From Bradyrhizobium embrapense (GTDB taxonomy: Bacteria; Pseudomonadota; Alphaproteobacteria; Rhizobiales; Xanthobacteraceae): a stretch of 64,000 nt of DNA. Of the stretch, positions 1 to 9,718 are shown piece by piece. The position numbers and the translations under genes were made by a program. The notes under the pieces are model-generated. The model made no database searches. It was given only the letters and a program-made list of their open reading frames with translations, and had not been told where the DNA came from. The stretch lies in the NCBI RefSeq assembly GCF_001189235.2, contig NZ_LFIP02000003.1, positions 372,001 through 436,000 on the forward strand, in the 5' to 3' direction. Within the stretch, counting starts at the first letter, position 1; each line of letters opens with the position of its first letter.

Positions 1-1
1 C

Positions 2-952
2 ACCGCGATCCTGTCGCTGGAGCCGCCGCGGATGGGCCGCGTCCATGTCATCGAGATGTCGTCCTACCAGATCGACCTTGCGCCATCGCTCGATCCTTCG
101 GTCGGTATCCTGATCAACATCAGTGAGGACCACATCGATCGCCACGGCACGCTGGAGCATTACGCGGCGGTCAAGGAGCGGCTGGTCGTTGGCGTGCAAC
201 AGGGCGGCACCGCGATCGTCGGCGTCGACGATGGCTGGTGCCGCGACATCGCCGACCGGCTCGATCGCGCCGGCAAGCGCGTGGTGCGCATCTCGGTAAA
301 GAACCCGCTGCCCGACGGCCTCTATGTCGAGCACGAGACCATCGTGCGTGCCCAGGGTGCGGCGCGCAGCGAGGTCGCGCGTCTCGGCGGCATAGGCTCG
401 CTGCGCGGCCTGCATAATGCGCAGAACGCGGCCTGCGCCTCGGCCTGTGCGCTGGCGATGGGGATTGCGACCGATGTGCTGCAGAACGCCCTGCGCAGCT
501 TCCCGGGTCTGGCACATCGCATGGAGCAGGTCGGCCGTCGCGGCGACGTGCTGTTCGTCAACGACTCCAAGGGCACCAACGCGGATGCCGCCGCGCATGC
601 GCTGTCGTCGTTCGCCGATATCTACTGGATCGCCGGCGGCAAGCCGAAGGCCGGTGGCATCACCGGTCTCACCGAATATTTCCCACGCATCCGCAAGGCC
701 TATCTGATCGGCGAGGCGGCGGCCGAATTCTCCGGTACGCTCGGCGACCGCGTCCCGCATGAGATGTCCGGCACGCTCGACGTCGCGATCGCCAGCGCCG
801 CGCGCGATGCCGAGGCGTCGGGACTGAGCGAAGCCGTCGTGCTGCTGTCGCCGGCCTGCGCCTCGTTCGACCAGTACCGCAATTTCGAAATCCGCGGCAC
901 CGCCTTCCGCGACATCGTCCAGGCGCTGCCCGGCATCAAGCCGGTGGTGTAG
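2..952 (+). CDS. murD: UDP-N-acetylmuramoylalanine--D-glutamate ligase (MurD), 5'-truncated
   Basis: Cytoplasmic Mur ligase that adds D-glutamate to UDP-MurNAc-L-Ala in peptidoglycan precursor synthesis. The frame is open from the first bases of the window, so the N-terminal part and true start lie upstream. Visible family features are the EMSSYQID segment (the E-SS-Q motif of MurD), the [10 protein letters not shown] segment that follows the ATP-binding region, [13 protein letters not shown], and a C-terminal [19 protein letters not shown], which is the MurD signature DxF..RG. About 316 residues are present of an expected 450-470. It lies in the usual dcw position before ftsW. The 319-bp gap to ftsW is unusually long for this cluster and holds a palindromic repeat. 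Confidence 0.97.
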   Translation, partial: TAILSLEPPRMGRVHVIEMSSYQIDLAPSLDPSVGILINISEDHIDRHGTLEHYAAVKERLVVGVQQGGTAIVGVDDGWCRDIADRLDRAGKRVVRISVKNPLPDGLYVEHETIVRAQGAARSEVARLGGIGSLRGLHNAQNAACASACALAMGIATDVLQNALRSFPGLAHRMEQVGRRGDVLFVNDSKGTNADAAAHALSSFADIYWIAGGKPKAGGITGLTEYFPRIRKAYLIGEAAAEFSGTLGDRVPHEMSGTLDVAIASAARDAEASGLSEAVVLLSPACASFDQYRNFEIRGTAFRDIVQALPGIKPVV

Positions 953-1028
953 ACACAAGTTCTCCGTCATTCGCCGGCGGGTGAAGACGCCGCATAAGCT
1001 GTCTGACGGTTGAATCAGAACTTGCACC

Positions 1029-1128
1029 GTCATGCTGAGGTGCGAGCGAAGCGAGCCTCGAAGCACGGCGGCACGGCTGGTGGCCGCGCATCCTTCGAGG
1101 CTCGCTGCGCTCGCGCCCTCAGGATGAC
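1029..1128. repeat. Intergenic palindromic repeat (GTCATGCTGAGG / CCTCAGGATGAC type)
   Basis: This is an imperfect inverted repeat of about 100 bp. The left arm reads GTCATGCTGAGGTGCGAGCG followed by AAGCGAGCCTCGAAG. The right arm, CTTCGAGGCTCGCTGCGCTCGCG then CCCTCAGGATGAC, is nearly its reverse complement. It fills most of the 953-1271 gap between murD and ftsW. The form, with a long hairpin, outward GTCAT ends and no ORF, matches dispersed repeats that are common between genes in Bradyrhizobium genomes. A role in termination or mRNA stability is only inference. Confidence 0.8.
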
Positions 1129-1271
1129 TGGGTTGGCAGGGGGCAGGCGGCGGCGTTGAGCTTCAAAGCGACTTCCCAAAGCCCCTCCCTCAAAAGTTAC
1201 CCAACCCGTTAACCCCTTGGAAACCATCCTGCGCCACGAATGAACGTTATCTCTGCCATCTGGGGACGCCC

Positions 1272-2423
1272 ATGCTCGCCCGTGACCAACGCACCCCGTT
1301 CTCGGACTGGTGGTGGACCGTCGACAAGCTGCTGCTTGTGGCGATCGCCGCGTTGATGCTGGCCGGGGTCATCCTGTCGTTGGCGGCGAGCCCGCCGGTC
1401 GCGACCCGGATCGGGCTCGATCCGTTCCACTTCTTCAACCGCCACGTCATGTTCCTGGTGCCCTCGCTGATCGTGCTGATCGGCGTATCGTTCATGACGC
1501 CGCGGCAGATCCGACGCACTGCACTTGTGGTGTTCGTGCTGTCGATCGCGCTGATCGTGCTGACGCTGCTGGTCGGGCCCGAGGTCAAGGGCTCGCGGCG
1601 CTGGATCACGCTGCTCGGCGTCAACATCCAGGCCTCCGAAGCCGCCAAGCCCGCCTTCGTGATCGTCGCGGCCTGGCTGTTTGCGGAATCCACCAAACGG
1701 CCGGAGATGCCGGCGACGTCGATGGCGCTGGTGCTGCTGATGACGCTGGTGTCGCTCCTGGTGATGGAGCCCGACTTCGGACAGACCATGCTGATCACGA
1801 CAGTCTGGGGCGCGCTGTTCTTCATCGCGGGCATGCGGATGATCTGGGTGTTCGGGCTCGCGGGCGCCGCCGGCGCCGGCCTGTTCGGCGCCTATCTCCT
1901 GGTGCCGCACGTCGCCGGCCGCATCAAGCGCTTCATGAATCCCGCTTCCGGCGATACCTTCCAGGTCGACACCGCGATGGAGGCGTTCTGGAACGGCGGC
2001 TGGTTCGGTCTCGGACCCGGTGAGGGAATTGCAAAACGCAGCCTGCCGGACAGCCACACCGACTTCGTGTTCGCGGTCGCGGCGGAAGAGTTCGGCATTA
2101 TCCTCTGCTTGATGCTGGTCGCGCTGTTCGGCTTCATCGTGATCCGCACGCTGACGCGCGCCTACGCCACCGAGGACATGTTCTCGCGCTTCGCCGCGTC
2201 GGGGCTTGCGATCCTGTTCGGCGTGCAGGCGACCATCAACATGGCGGTCAATCTGCAACTGATCCCGGCCAAGGGCATGACGCTGCCGTTCATCTCCTAT
2301 GGCGGCTCATCATTCGTGTCGCTCGCCTATGGCGTCGGCATGATGCTTGCGCTGACACGGCAGCGGCCGCGCACCGAGATCGAATCGATGGAAGGCGCCA
2401 GTGCCCGGCGCGCCTACGCGTAG
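1272..2423 (+). CDS. ftsW: Peptidoglycan glycosyltransferase FtsW (SEDS family)
   Basis: Integral membrane SEDS protein that polymerises lipid II at the septum together with its class B PBP partner. The 383-residue product has a cytoplasmic N-terminus (TPFSDWWWTVDKLL), about ten hydrophobic segments, the KGSRRWI loop after TM3, the EPDFGQTM motif, the large periplasmic loop with GWFGLGPGEG and LPDSHTDFVFAV, and the C-terminal LPFISYGGSS signature. Length and motif order are those of FtsW rather than RodA, and the dcw context agrees. It starts at an ATG preceded by GGGGACG and is followed after 35 bp by murG. Confidence 0.97.
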   Translation: MLARDQRTPFSDWWWTVDKLLLVAIAALMLAGVILSLAASPPVATRIGLDPFHFFNRHVMFLVPSLIVLIGVSFMTPRQIRRTALVVFVLSIALIVLTLLVGPEVKGSRRWITLLGVNIQASEAAKPAFVIVAAWLFAESTKRPEMPATSMALVLLMTLVSLLVMEPDFGQTMLITTVWGALFFIAGMRMIWVFGLAGAAGAGLFGAYLLVPHVAGRIKRFMNPASGDTFQVDTAMEAFWNGGWFGLGPGEGIAKRSLPDSHTDFVFAVAAEEFGIILCLMLVALFGFIVIRTLTRAYATEDMFSRFAASGLAILFGVQATINMAVNLQLIPAKGMTLPFISYGGSSFVSLAYGVGMMLALTRQRPRTEIESMEGASARRAYA

Positions 2424-2458
2424 GTGACTGTGACGGCGGCGTCGGTTAACTGGGAACC

Positions 2459-3559
2459 ATGGACAACGCGCCCCTGATTCTGCTGGCGGCCGGCGGCACC
2501 GGCGGCCATTTATTCCCGGCCGAAGCGCTCGCCGTGGAACTGATCAGGCGTGGCCTGCGGGTGCGGCTGGCGACCGACGGCCGCGCGCTGCGCTATTCCG
2601 GCCTGTTCGGCCGGGAGAGTATCGAGCTGGTGCCGAGCGCGACCGTGCGCAGCCGCAACCCGGTCTCGCTCGCGCAAACCGTGCTGATGCTCGGCTACGG
2701 CACGCTGGTGGCCGCCAATGTGGTGCGCCGGCTGAAGCCCGCGGCCGTCGTCGGCTTCGGCGGTTACCCGACCCTGCCGCCGCTGATGGCCGCGCGGCTG
2801 CTCGGCGTGCCCGGCGTCATCCACGACGCCAATGCGGTGCTCGGCCGTGCCAATCGCTTCCTCTCCAGCCGCGTCAACGCGATCGCGACCTCGCTGCCGG
2901 GCGTGCTCGATCGCGATCCCGCGCTCGCCGGCAAGGCGACCACCGTCGGCACGCCGATGCGGCCGGCGATCCTCGCCGCCGCCGCGGTGAAATACACGCC
3001 GCCGGAGGTGAACGGGCCACTGCGCCTGCTCGTCGTCGGCGGCAGCCAGGGCGCGCGGGTGATGAGCGATATCGTGCCGCCGGCGATCGAGCAGCTCGAT
3101 CCCGCGCTGTGGAGCCGCCTGATCATCACCCAGCAGGTGCGCGAAGAGGACATGGCGCGGGTGCGCGCGATCTACGACCGGCTCAAGATCAATGCCGAGC
3201 TGGCGCCGTTCTTCACGGATTTGCCGGCGCGGCTCGCCTCGAGCCAACTGGTGATCTCGCGTTCCGGCGCCGGCACCGTCGCCGAGCTTGCCGCGATCGG
3301 CCGGCCCTCGATCCTGGTGCCGCTGCCGGGCGCGATCGATCAGGACCAGTTCGCCAATGCCGGCGTGCTGTCGCAGGCCGGCGGCGCGCTGCGCATCGCG
3401 CAGAACGACTTCACGCCGGCGCGGCTCGCCGCCGAAATCTCGGCCTTCGCCGCCGAGCCCGCGAGATTGACTGCGATGGCGGAGGCCGCGCGCGGGGTCG
3501 GCCGGCTCGATGCCGCCGAGCGGCTGGCCGATCTGGTGGCAAAAGTGGCAGGAATTTAG
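2459..3559 (+). CDS. murG: UDP-GlcNAc:lipid I GlcNAc transferase (MurG)
   Basis: Membrane-associated GT28 glycosyltransferase that converts lipid I to lipid II on the cytoplasmic face. The 366-residue product opens with the loop motif LLAAGGTGGHLFPAEAL (lipid-binding G-rich loop), carries GFGGYPTLPPLMAA and IHDANAVLGRANRF in the N-terminal domain, VVGGSQGARVM at the start of the C-terminal domain, and RSGAGTVAELAAIGRPSILVPLPGAIDQDQFANA in the UDP-GlcNAc pocket. The family usually has HEQN where this protein has HDAN, a conservative change. It sits 35 bp after ftsW and 102 bp before murC, so it is probably in the same transcript. Confidence 0.97.
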   Translation: MDNAPLILLAAGGTGGHLFPAEALAVELIRRGLRVRLATDGRALRYSGLFGRESIELVPSATVRSRNPVSLAQTVLMLGYGTLVAANVVRRLKPAAVVGFGGYPTLPPLMAARLLGVPGVIHDANAVLGRANRFLSSRVNAIATSLPGVLDRDPALAGKATTVGTPMRPAILAAAAVKYTPPEVNGPLRLLVVGGSQGARVMSDIVPPAIEQLDPALWSRLIITQQVREEDMARVRAIYDRLKINAELAPFFTDLPARLASSQLVISRSGAGTVAELAAIGRPSILVPLPGAIDQDQFANAGVLSQAGGALRIAQNDFTPARLAAEISAFAAEPARLTAMAEAARGVGRLDAAERLADLVAKVAGI

Positions 3560-3661
3560 GCGTTCGCGAGGAATTTTCGGCCATGGGGCGTTATGGCCGG
3601 GCTTGTCTCGGCTACCCGCGTCTTTCATAAGTCGATTGGACACAATGAGGCTAGCACCAGC

Positions 3662-5065
3662 ATGAGACTGCCGCGCGAGATCGGACCCATTCACTTCGTC
3701 GGGATCGGCGGCATCGGCATGAGCGGCATTGCCGAGGTGCTGATCAATCTCGGCTACACCGTGCAAGGCTCGGACGCGTCGGACAATTACAACCTCGACC
3801 GGCTGCGCAAGAAGGGCGCCAAGATCTCGGTCGGCCACGCCGCCGAGAATGTCGATGGCGCCGATGTCGTCGTGGTCTCGACCGCGATCAAGCGCGACAA
3901 TCCCGAATTGATGGCGGCCCGCGCGCGGCGCATTCCCGTGGTGCGGCGGGCTGAGATGCTGGCCGAACTGATGCGGCTGAAGAGCTGCGTCGCGATCGCC
4001 GGCACCCATGGCAAGACCACCACGACCACGATGGTGGCGACCTTGCTGGACGCCGGCGGGCTCGATCCGACCGTGATCAATGGCGGGATCATCAATGCCT
4101 ACGGCTCCAACGCGCGGCTCGGGGCCGGCGACTGGATGGTGGTGGAAGCCGACGAGAGCGACGGCACCTTCCTGAAGCTGCCGTCCGACGTCGTCATCGT
4201 CACCAATATCGATCCCGAGCATCTCGATCATTTCAAGACGTTCGAAGCGATCCAGGACGCGTTCCGCAATTTCGTCGAGAACGTTCCGTTCTACGGCTTT
4301 GCCGTGATGTGCACCGATCATCCGGTGGTGCAGACCCTGGTCGGCAAGATCGAGGATCGCCGCATCATCACCTACGGGCAGAATCCGCAGGCCGACGCGC
4401 AGCTGCTGGACCTGACGCCGATGGGCGGCGGCTCGAAATTCAGGGTCGCGATCCGCGATCGCAAGTCGGGCGCGACGCACGAGATCGCCGACATCATGCT
4501 GCCGATGCCGGGACGCCATAACGCGTCGAACGCGACGGCGGCGATCGCAGTCGCGCATCAGCTCGGCGTGTCCGACGATGTGATCCGCCAGGCGATGGCC
4601 GGCTTCGGCGGCGTGAAGCGACGCTTCACCAAGACCGGCGAGACCAACGGCATCACCGTGATCGACGATTACGGTCATCATCCGGTCGAGATCGCGGCCG
4701 TGCTGAAGGCGGCGCGCGAATCCACCAACGGCAAGATCGTCGCCGTCGTGCAGCCGCATCGCTACACCCGCCTGCAGTCGCTGTTCGAGGAGTTCTGCAC
4801 CTGCTTCAACGACGCCGATGCGGTCGTGGTTGCGGAGGTCTATCCGGCCGGCGAGACGCCGATCGCAGGCATCGACCGCGACCATTTTGCCGCCGGCCTG
4901 CGCGCCCACGGCCATCGCAACGTTGTGCCGCTGCCTGACGCCGGTGAGCTCGCGAAGATCGTGCACGGCCTCACCAAGTCCGGCGATCTCGTGGTCTGTC
5001 TCGGCGCCGGCAACATCACGCAATGGGCCTACGCACTGCCCGGCGAATTGAAGGCGCTGGGGTGA
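3662..5065 (+). CDS. murC: UDP-N-acetylmuramate--L-alanine ligase (MurC)
   Basis: Cytoplasmic Mur ligase that adds the first L-alanine to UDP-MurNAc. The product is 467 residues from the ATG at 3662 ([12 protein letters not shown]...), which gives the normal MurC N-terminus. An upstream in-frame ATG at 3593 would add about 23 residues unlike the family, so I prefer 3662. Motifs are the Rossmann-like GIGGIGMSG, the P-loop [12 protein letters not shown] near residue 110, [18 protein letters not shown], and the C-terminal [11 protein letters not shown] and QPHRYTR. Its stop codon overlaps the murB start by 4 bp, indicating translational coupling. Confidence 0.97.
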   Translation: MRLPREIGPIHFVGIGGIGMSGIAEVLINLGYTVQGSDASDNYNLDRLRKKGAKISVGHAAENVDGADVVVVSTAIKRDNPELMAARARRIPVVRRAEMLAELMRLKSCVAIAGTHGKTTTTTMVATLLDAGGLDPTVINGGIINAYGSNARLGAGDWMVVEADESDGTFLKLPSDVVIVTNIDPEHLDHFKTFEAIQDAFRNFVENVPFYGFAVMCTDHPVVQTLVGKIEDRRIITYGQNPQADAQLLDLTPMGGGSKFRVAIRDRKSGATHEIADIMLPMPGRHNASNATAAIAVAHQLGVSDDVIRQAMAGFGGVKRRFTKTGETNGITVIDDYGHHPVEIAAVLKAARESTNGKIVAVVQPHRYTRLQSLFEEFCTCFNDADAVVVAEVYPAGETPIAGIDRDHFAAGLRAHGHRNVVPLPDAGELAKIVHGLTKSGDLVVCLGAGNITQWAYALPGELKALG

Positions 5066-5985
5066 TCGTGACCTTCCCGGACATCACGCCCGACCTGAAA
5101 GCCGCGATGCCGGAGTTGCGCGGGCGGCTGCTGGCGAACCAGTCGATGGCGGAGCTGACCTGGTTTCGCGTCGGCGGTCCGGCGCAGGTGCTGTTCACGC
5201 CGGCCGATGAGGATGATCTCGCCTATTTCCTGAAGCGCCTGCCGCAGGAATTGCCGGTCTATGTCGTCGGCGTCGGCTCCAACCTGATCGTGCGCGATGG
5301 CGGCATGCCTGGCGTCGTGATCCGGCTCGCGCCGCGCGCATTCGGCGAGACCAGTGCGGCTGGCGATGTCGTCACCGCCGGTGCCGCAGCGCTAGACAAG
5401 CGCGTCGCCGAGACGGCGGCGGCGGCTGATATCGGCGGCATGGAATTCTTGTTCGGGATTCCCGGCACGGTCGGCGGCGCGCTGCGCATGAATGCCGGCG
5501 CCAATGGCGGAGAGACCAAGGACGTGCTGATCGAGGCCACCGGCATCGGCCGTGACGGCACGAAGCACATGTTCGGCAATGCGGATATGAAGTTCGTCTA
5601 TCGCAACTCCGGCGTCGATCCGTCGATCGTGTTCACATCGGCGCGCTTCCGCGGCAGGATCACCGATGCGGATGCGATCCGCACCCGCATGAACGAGGTG
5701 CAGACCCATCGCGAGACCGCGCAGCCGATCCGCGAAAAGACTGGCGGTTCGACGTTCAAGAACCCGCCGGGCAACAGCGCCTGGAAACTGATCGACGCTG
5801 CCGGCTGCCGTGGCCTCAAGGTCGGCGGCGCGCAGGTGTCGGAGATGCACTGCAATTTCCTGATCAACACCGGTAACGCCACCGGGCATGACATCGAGAC
5901 GCTCGGCGAGACGGTGCGGGAACGGGTCAAGCAGGCCAGCGGAATTGAGCTGCACTGGGAAATCAAGCGGATCGGGAAGAGCTGA
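5062..5985 (+). CDS. murB: UDP-N-acetylenolpyruvoylglucosamine reductase (MurB)
   Basis: FAD enzyme that reduces UDP-GlcNAc-enolpyruvate to UDP-MurNAc with NADPH. I chose GTG at 5062, which overlaps the murC TGA as GTGA and has AAGG about 8 bases upstream. It gives 307 residues, typical of the type II (Tyr-loop-less) MurB. An ATG at 5023 would run 43 bp into murC and is less likely. Visible motifs are [22 protein letters not shown] (FAD), [20 protein letters not shown], the YRNSG segment, [10 protein letters not shown] with the proton-donating Ser, and [15 protein letters not shown]. In the last segment the family normally has SEKHANF. Confidence 0.95.
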   Translation: MIVTFPDITPDLKAAMPELRGRLLANQSMAELTWFRVGGPAQVLFTPADEDDLAYFLKRLPQELPVYVVGVGSNLIVRDGGMPGVVIRLAPRAFGETSAAGDVVTAGAAALDKRVAETAAAADIGGMEFLFGIPGTVGGALRMNAGANGGETKDVLIEATGIGRDGTKHMFGNADMKFVYRNSGVDPSIVFTSARFRGRITDADAIRTRMNEVQTHRETAQPIREKTGGSTFKNPPGNSAWKLIDAAGCRGLKVGGAQVSEMHCNFLINTGNATGHDIETLGETVRERVKQASGIELHWEIKRIGKS

Positions 5986-6971
5986 TGCAGGTGACCATTC
6001 TGTTCGGCGGCACCAACAAGGAGCGGCTGGTCTCGGTGGCGAGCGCGCAGGCGCTGCATCGCGCGCTGCCCGATGCGGAACTCTGGTTCTGGGACGTCGA
6101 CGATACCGTGCATGCGGTGACGTCCGAACAGCTGCTCGGCCACACGCGGCCCTTCGAGCTCGACTTCAAGCCCGATGGTCGCGGCATCGCGCTGGACCAG
6201 GCGCTCGACAAAGCCAGCGTCGAGCAGCGCGTGCTGGTGCTCGGCCTGCACGGTGGCCGCGCGGAGAACGGCGAGTTGCAGGCGATGTGCGAGATGCGCG
6301 GCGTCGCGTTCACCGGCTCCGGCTCGGCGTCGTCGCATCTGGCGTTCGACAAGCCTTCGGCGAAGCGCTTCGCCGCGATCGCGGGCCTCAACGCGCCGCA
6401 GGGCATCACCGTCGACGAGATCGACGATGCCTTCGCGAAGCACGGCAGACTGATCGCAAAGCCCGCCAAGGACGGTTCGAGCTACGGGCTGATCTTCGTC
6501 AACGCGAAACAGGACCTCGTCGCAGTCCGCAATGCGGCGAAGCATGAAGACTATCTGATCGAGCCGTTCGTATCGGGCGTCGAGGCGACCTGCGGCGTGC
6601 TCGAGCAATCCGACGGCACGGTGTTCGCGCTGCCGCCGATCGAGATCGTGCCGGCGGAGGGGGGCTTCGACTACACAGCCAAATATCTCCTGAAGTCGAC
6701 CCAGGAGATCTGTCCCGGCCGCTTCGCGCCCGAGGTCAGCGCTGCGATCATGGATCATGCGTTGCGGGCGCACCGCGCATTGTCCTGCACCGGCTACTCG
6801 CGCAGCGATTTCATCGTGTCGGCCACTGGCCCGGTCTACCTCGAGACCAACACGCTGCCCGGCCTCACCGCGGCATCCCTTTACCCTAAGGCCTTGAAAG
6901 CACAGGGCATCGGCTTTGGCCACTTCCTGGCCGACCAGATCGAGCTCGGCCGCCGCCGCGCCAGGCGTTAA
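5985..6971 (+). CDS. ddlB: D-alanine--D-alanine ligase (Ddl)
   Basis: ATP-grasp enzyme that makes D-Ala-D-Ala for the peptidoglycan stem peptide. The 328-residue product begins with VTILFGGTNKERLVSVASA, a divergent form of the family GG-S-E--VS motif. It then has LHGGRAENGELQ, FTGSGSASSHLAFDK, the nucleotide-binding KPAKDGSSYGL, and the C-terminal catalytic segment VYLETNTLPGLTAASLYPKA (N-T-PG-T). It overlaps the murB stop by one base (TGATG), so it is co-translated. The divergence of the N-terminal motif leaves open that a second, more canonical Ddl exists elsewhere. The 334-bp gap that follows separates it from ftsQ. Confidence 0.88.
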   Translation: MQVTILFGGTNKERLVSVASAQALHRALPDAELWFWDVDDTVHAVTSEQLLGHTRPFELDFKPDGRGIALDQALDKASVEQRVLVLGLHGGRAENGELQAMCEMRGVAFTGSGSASSHLAFDKPSAKRFAAIAGLNAPQGITVDEIDDAFAKHGRLIAKPAKDGSSYGLIFVNAKQDLVAVRNAAKHEDYLIEPFVSGVEATCGVLEQSDGTVFALPPIEIVPAEGGFDYTAKYLLKSTQEICPGRFAPEVSAAIMDHALRAHRALSCTGYSRSDFIVSATGPVYLETNTLPGLTAASLYPKALKAQGIGFGHFLADQIELGRRRARR

Positions 6972-7095
6972 GGCCGATCGGGTGGGGAACCTGCACGAGT
7001 CGGCCGCATGGAACCCGGCGCTGTTGCCAAAATGCTAACGGGTTCGCGGCAAAGTACTCAAAGCGTTGATCAAAATACACCTTAGGCTGAACTCC

Positions 7096-7112
7096 TTTAC
7101 CATTTGTTTACC
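7096..7112 (+). promoter_or_regulatory. Candidate CtrA-type site upstream of ftsQ
   Basis: The 334-bp gap between ddl and ftsQ (6972-7305) has no credible ORF. It contains TTTACCATTTGTTTACC, which can be read as TTAC-N7-TTAC (half sites at 7097-7100 and 7108-7111). The established CtrA motif is TTAA-N7-TTAA, with an extended half-site TTAACCAT in rhizobia; TTTACCAT at 7096-7103 matches 7 of 8 positions. ftsQA are CtrA targets in Caulobacter. Assignment here is inference from motif and position only. Confidence 0.35.
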
Positions 7113-7305
7113 AGGAAGCCCGAAGGTTAACGCTGGCGGCGCATGTAGCGCTTGGCTGCCGGGGCGTGAGCTGTCGCGGATTACCGCTTCGAGGATCGCA
7201 ACCAGGGAACAGGGGGCCACTCTAATCCCACCGGTCTAGCCGAGACGACACGTGTGCCGGGACCCCGCAGGGTTTGCGGGCGCAAACATGTGACGAGCTC
7301 GTGCA

Positions 7306-8316
7306 ATGGATGGTGCAGGACGCCTCACCCGATCGCTGCGATCGCTGGGGCCTCAAGCTGACCTGAGAGCAGCCGCTATTGGAGCGGCGGTGCTGCTGCG
7401 CGAGTATGTCGGCGCCCATCTCGCGCGCCGCCGCCGGCGTCCCGCCGGGCGGCCGCAGGTCATCATCGATCGCGAGCCGCCGAACCGCTACATCCTGCTG
7501 CTCGAACGCTATCTGCCGCGCCGCATCGGCCTGGTCGCGACGCTCGCGATCCTGTTCGGCAGCCTGGGCTTCGGCATCGTCAGGGGCGGCCATCTCGAGG
7601 AGTTCACCACCGCGCTCAGCGATACCCGCAATGCGCTGGCCAATTCCGCGGGCTTCCGGATCACCACTGTCGGTATCAACGGCCGCAAGCAGCTGAGCCA
7701 GGACGAGGTGCTTGCGATCGGCGGCGTCAACGGCCGCTCCTCGCTGCTGTTCCTCGACGCCGATACCGTGCGCGCCAAGCTGAAGGCCAATCCCTGGATC
7801 GCCGACGCCACGATCCTGAAACTCTATCCGGGCCGGCTGCAGATCGACATCGTCGAGCGCACCGCCTTCGCGTTGTGGCAGCAGAACGGCCGCCTGTCGG
7901 TGATCGCCTCCGACGGCGCGGTGCTCGAGCCCTATGTCACGCGCCGCTTCCTCAATCTGCCGCTGGTGGTAGGCAAGGGTGCCGATGTCAGGGCGCAGGA
8001 CTTCCTGGCACTGCTCGATCGTTACCCGCAGGTGCGTTCGGTGACCAAGGCCGCGATCTTCGTCGGCGAGCGGCGCTGGAACCTGCGCCTCAAGGACGGC
8101 CTCGACGTCCGCCTGCCCGAGAACGACGTCGGCAACGCGCTGGCCGCGCTCTCCAAGCTCGACAAGGACGAAAAGCTGTTCTCGCGCGACATCGTCGCCG
8201 TCGACATGCGTCTGCCCGATCGGCTGGTCGTGCAACTGTCCGAGGAAGCCGGCAAGGCGCGGGACGAATTGTTCAAGGACAAGAAGTCCAAGAAGAAGCC
8301 GGGTGACTCCGCATGA
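7306..8316 (+). CDS. ftsQ: Cell division protein FtsQ
   Basis: Bitopic inner-membrane divisome protein that links cytoplasmic ring components to the septal synthase. The 336-residue product has a basic cytoplasmic N-terminus (RRRRRPAGRP around 41-50), one transmembrane helix near 74-92 (IGLVATLAILFGSLGFGIV), then a POTRA domain beginning near ITTVGINGRKQLSQDEVLAI with GRSSLLFLDADTVRAKLKANPWIADATILKLYPGRLQIDIVER, and the FtsQ beta domain to the end. The C-terminal tail is Lys-rich (KDKKSKKKPG). The start is the ATG at 7306; no strong Shine-Dalgarno sequence is visible. It overlaps ftsA by 4 bp (ATGA). Confidence 0.95.
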   Translation: MDGAGRLTRSLRSLGPQADLRAAAIGAAVLLREYVGAHLARRRRRPAGRPQVIIDREPPNRYILLLERYLPRRIGLVATLAILFGSLGFGIVRGGHLEEFTTALSDTRNALANSAGFRITTVGINGRKQLSQDEVLAIGGVNGRSSLLFLDADTVRAKLKANPWIADATILKLYPGRLQIDIVERTAFALWQQNGRLSVIASDGAVLEPYVTRRFLNLPLVVGKGADVRAQDFLALLDRYPQVRSVTKAAIFVGERRWNLRLKDGLDVRLPENDVGNALAALSKLDKDEKLFSRDIVAVDMRLPDRLVVQLSEEAGKARDELFKDKKSKKKPGDSA

Positions 8317-9629
8317 CCGGCCTCGACCGCAATCTGACCCCGAAGACCCGGCCGATGCCGAAGCGCACCGCGATGGTGGCTTCGCTCGACATCGGCTCCA
8401 GCAAGATCGCCTGCATGATCGCGCGGCTCAAGCCGTCGCCGCCGAACGAGGCGCTGCGCGGCCGCACCCATGCGGTCGAATTGATCGGCTACAGCCAGAT
8501 CCAGTCGCGCGGCGTCAAGGCCGGCGCAGTGGTCGATCTCGCCGAATGCGAGAAGGCAGTGCGCCATGCCGTGGCGCTGGCCGAGCGCATGGCCAAGGTC
8601 CGCGTCGAATCCGTCCTGCTGTCGGTCTCCGGCGGCCGGCTGCATGGCCAGTTGGTTGAAGCCGCGGCCGATATCCACGGCGGCTCGGTGACCGCGGACG
8701 ATATCAGCCGCGTCACCTCGGCCGGCATGCGCCACGCCGCCGGCGCCGGCCGCACCGTGCTGCACGCGCTGCCGGTCGGTTACGCGCTCGACGGCGTCAA
8801 GGGCATCCGCGATCCCAGAGGCATGGTGGCGCGCCAGTTCGGCGTCGACATGAATGTGGTGACGTCGGACGCGACGGTCGCCAAGAACCTGATGCTGGTG
8901 GTCGAGCGCTGCCATCTCAACGTCGAAGCCATGGCGTCGAGCCCGTATGTCGCGGGCCTGTCGGTGCTGACTGATGACGAGGCCGATCTCGGCGCCGCCG
9001 TCGTCGAGATGGGCGCGGGCTCGACGACGATCGCGACCTACTCCGGCGGCCGCCTCGTGCACGCATCCGGATTTGCGCTCGGCGGGCAACACATCACCAT
9101 GGATCTTGCGCGCGGCATCGGCGCGTGCATTGCGGATGCCGAGCGAATCAAGACTTTATACGGCACGGTGCTGACCGGCGGTTCGGACTCGCGCGAGCTG
9201 ATGTCCGTTCCCACTGCAGGCGACGATCGGGACACTCCGCAAATCGTGTCCCGCGCCACGATCGCCAACATCGTCCGGCATCGCGCCGAGGAGATTTTTG
9301 AAATGGTCCGTGACCGGCTCGCGGATTCTCCCTTTGCGGCAGAGCCGAGGGCGCGCGTCGTATTGAGCGGCGGCGCCTCGCAGCTCACCGGCACCGTCGA
9401 GCTTGCCACCCGTATCCTGAACCGTCAGGTCCGCATCGGCCGCCCGCTCGGCTTCGGCCGGCTGCCGAACGAGGCCAAGGGCGCCTCGTTCTCGGTGCCG
9501 ACGGGTCTCTTGGTCTATCCGCAATACGCACATCTTGAACATGTCGAACCGCGGCGCACGCGGCAGCTCAGGACAGGGACAGACGGTTACTTCGGAAAGG
9601 TCGGACGATGGCTTCGCGAGGGCTTCTGA
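8313..9629 (+). CDS. ftsA: Cell division protein FtsA (actin-like)
   Basis: Actin-fold ATPase that tethers FtsZ filaments to the inner membrane. The 438-residue product has the phosphate-1 motif ASLDIGSSKIACMIA near residue 27, the 1C subdomain around residues 100-180, phosphate-2 AAVVEMGAGSTTIATYSGG, the adenosine motif VVLSGGASQLTG, and a C-terminal amphipathic helix (GKVGRWLREGF) that matches the FtsA membrane-targeting sequence. It starts inside the ftsQ stop codon (ATGA), so translation is coupled, and lies 89 bp upstream of ftsZ. N-terminal residues 1-20 are a short family-variable extension. Confidence 0.97.
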   Translation: MTGLDRNLTPKTRPMPKRTAMVASLDIGSSKIACMIARLKPSPPNEALRGRTHAVELIGYSQIQSRGVKAGAVVDLAECEKAVRHAVALAERMAKVRVESVLLSVSGGRLHGQLVEAAADIHGGSVTADDISRVTSAGMRHAAGAGRTVLHALPVGYALDGVKGIRDPRGMVARQFGVDMNVVTSDATVAKNLMLVVERCHLNVEAMASSPYVAGLSVLTDDEADLGAAVVEMGAGSTTIATYSGGRLVHASGFALGGQHITMDLARGIGACIADAERIKTLYGTVLTGGSDSRELMSVPTAGDDRDTPQIVSRATIANIVRHRAEEIFEMVRDRLADSPFAAEPRARVVLSGGASQLTGTVELATRILNRQVRIGRPLGFGRLPNEAKGASFSVPTGLLVYPQYAHLEHVEPRRTRQLRTGTDGYFGKVGRWLREGF

Positions 9630-9718
9630 TGACCGCACCCCGGCTCATTGCATTTTCACCAGCTCCTGCGGCCAGCGGCCGGGACGAACCAACGCGCGCA
9701 TAATCGAGAGAGGCAACC

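Noticed and set aside
2510..5023. 837-codon minus-strand open frame opposite murG and murC
   Set aside because: It is the antisense shadow of two well-supported genes; His/Arg/Asp-rich composition typical of GC-rich antisense frames, no family motif.
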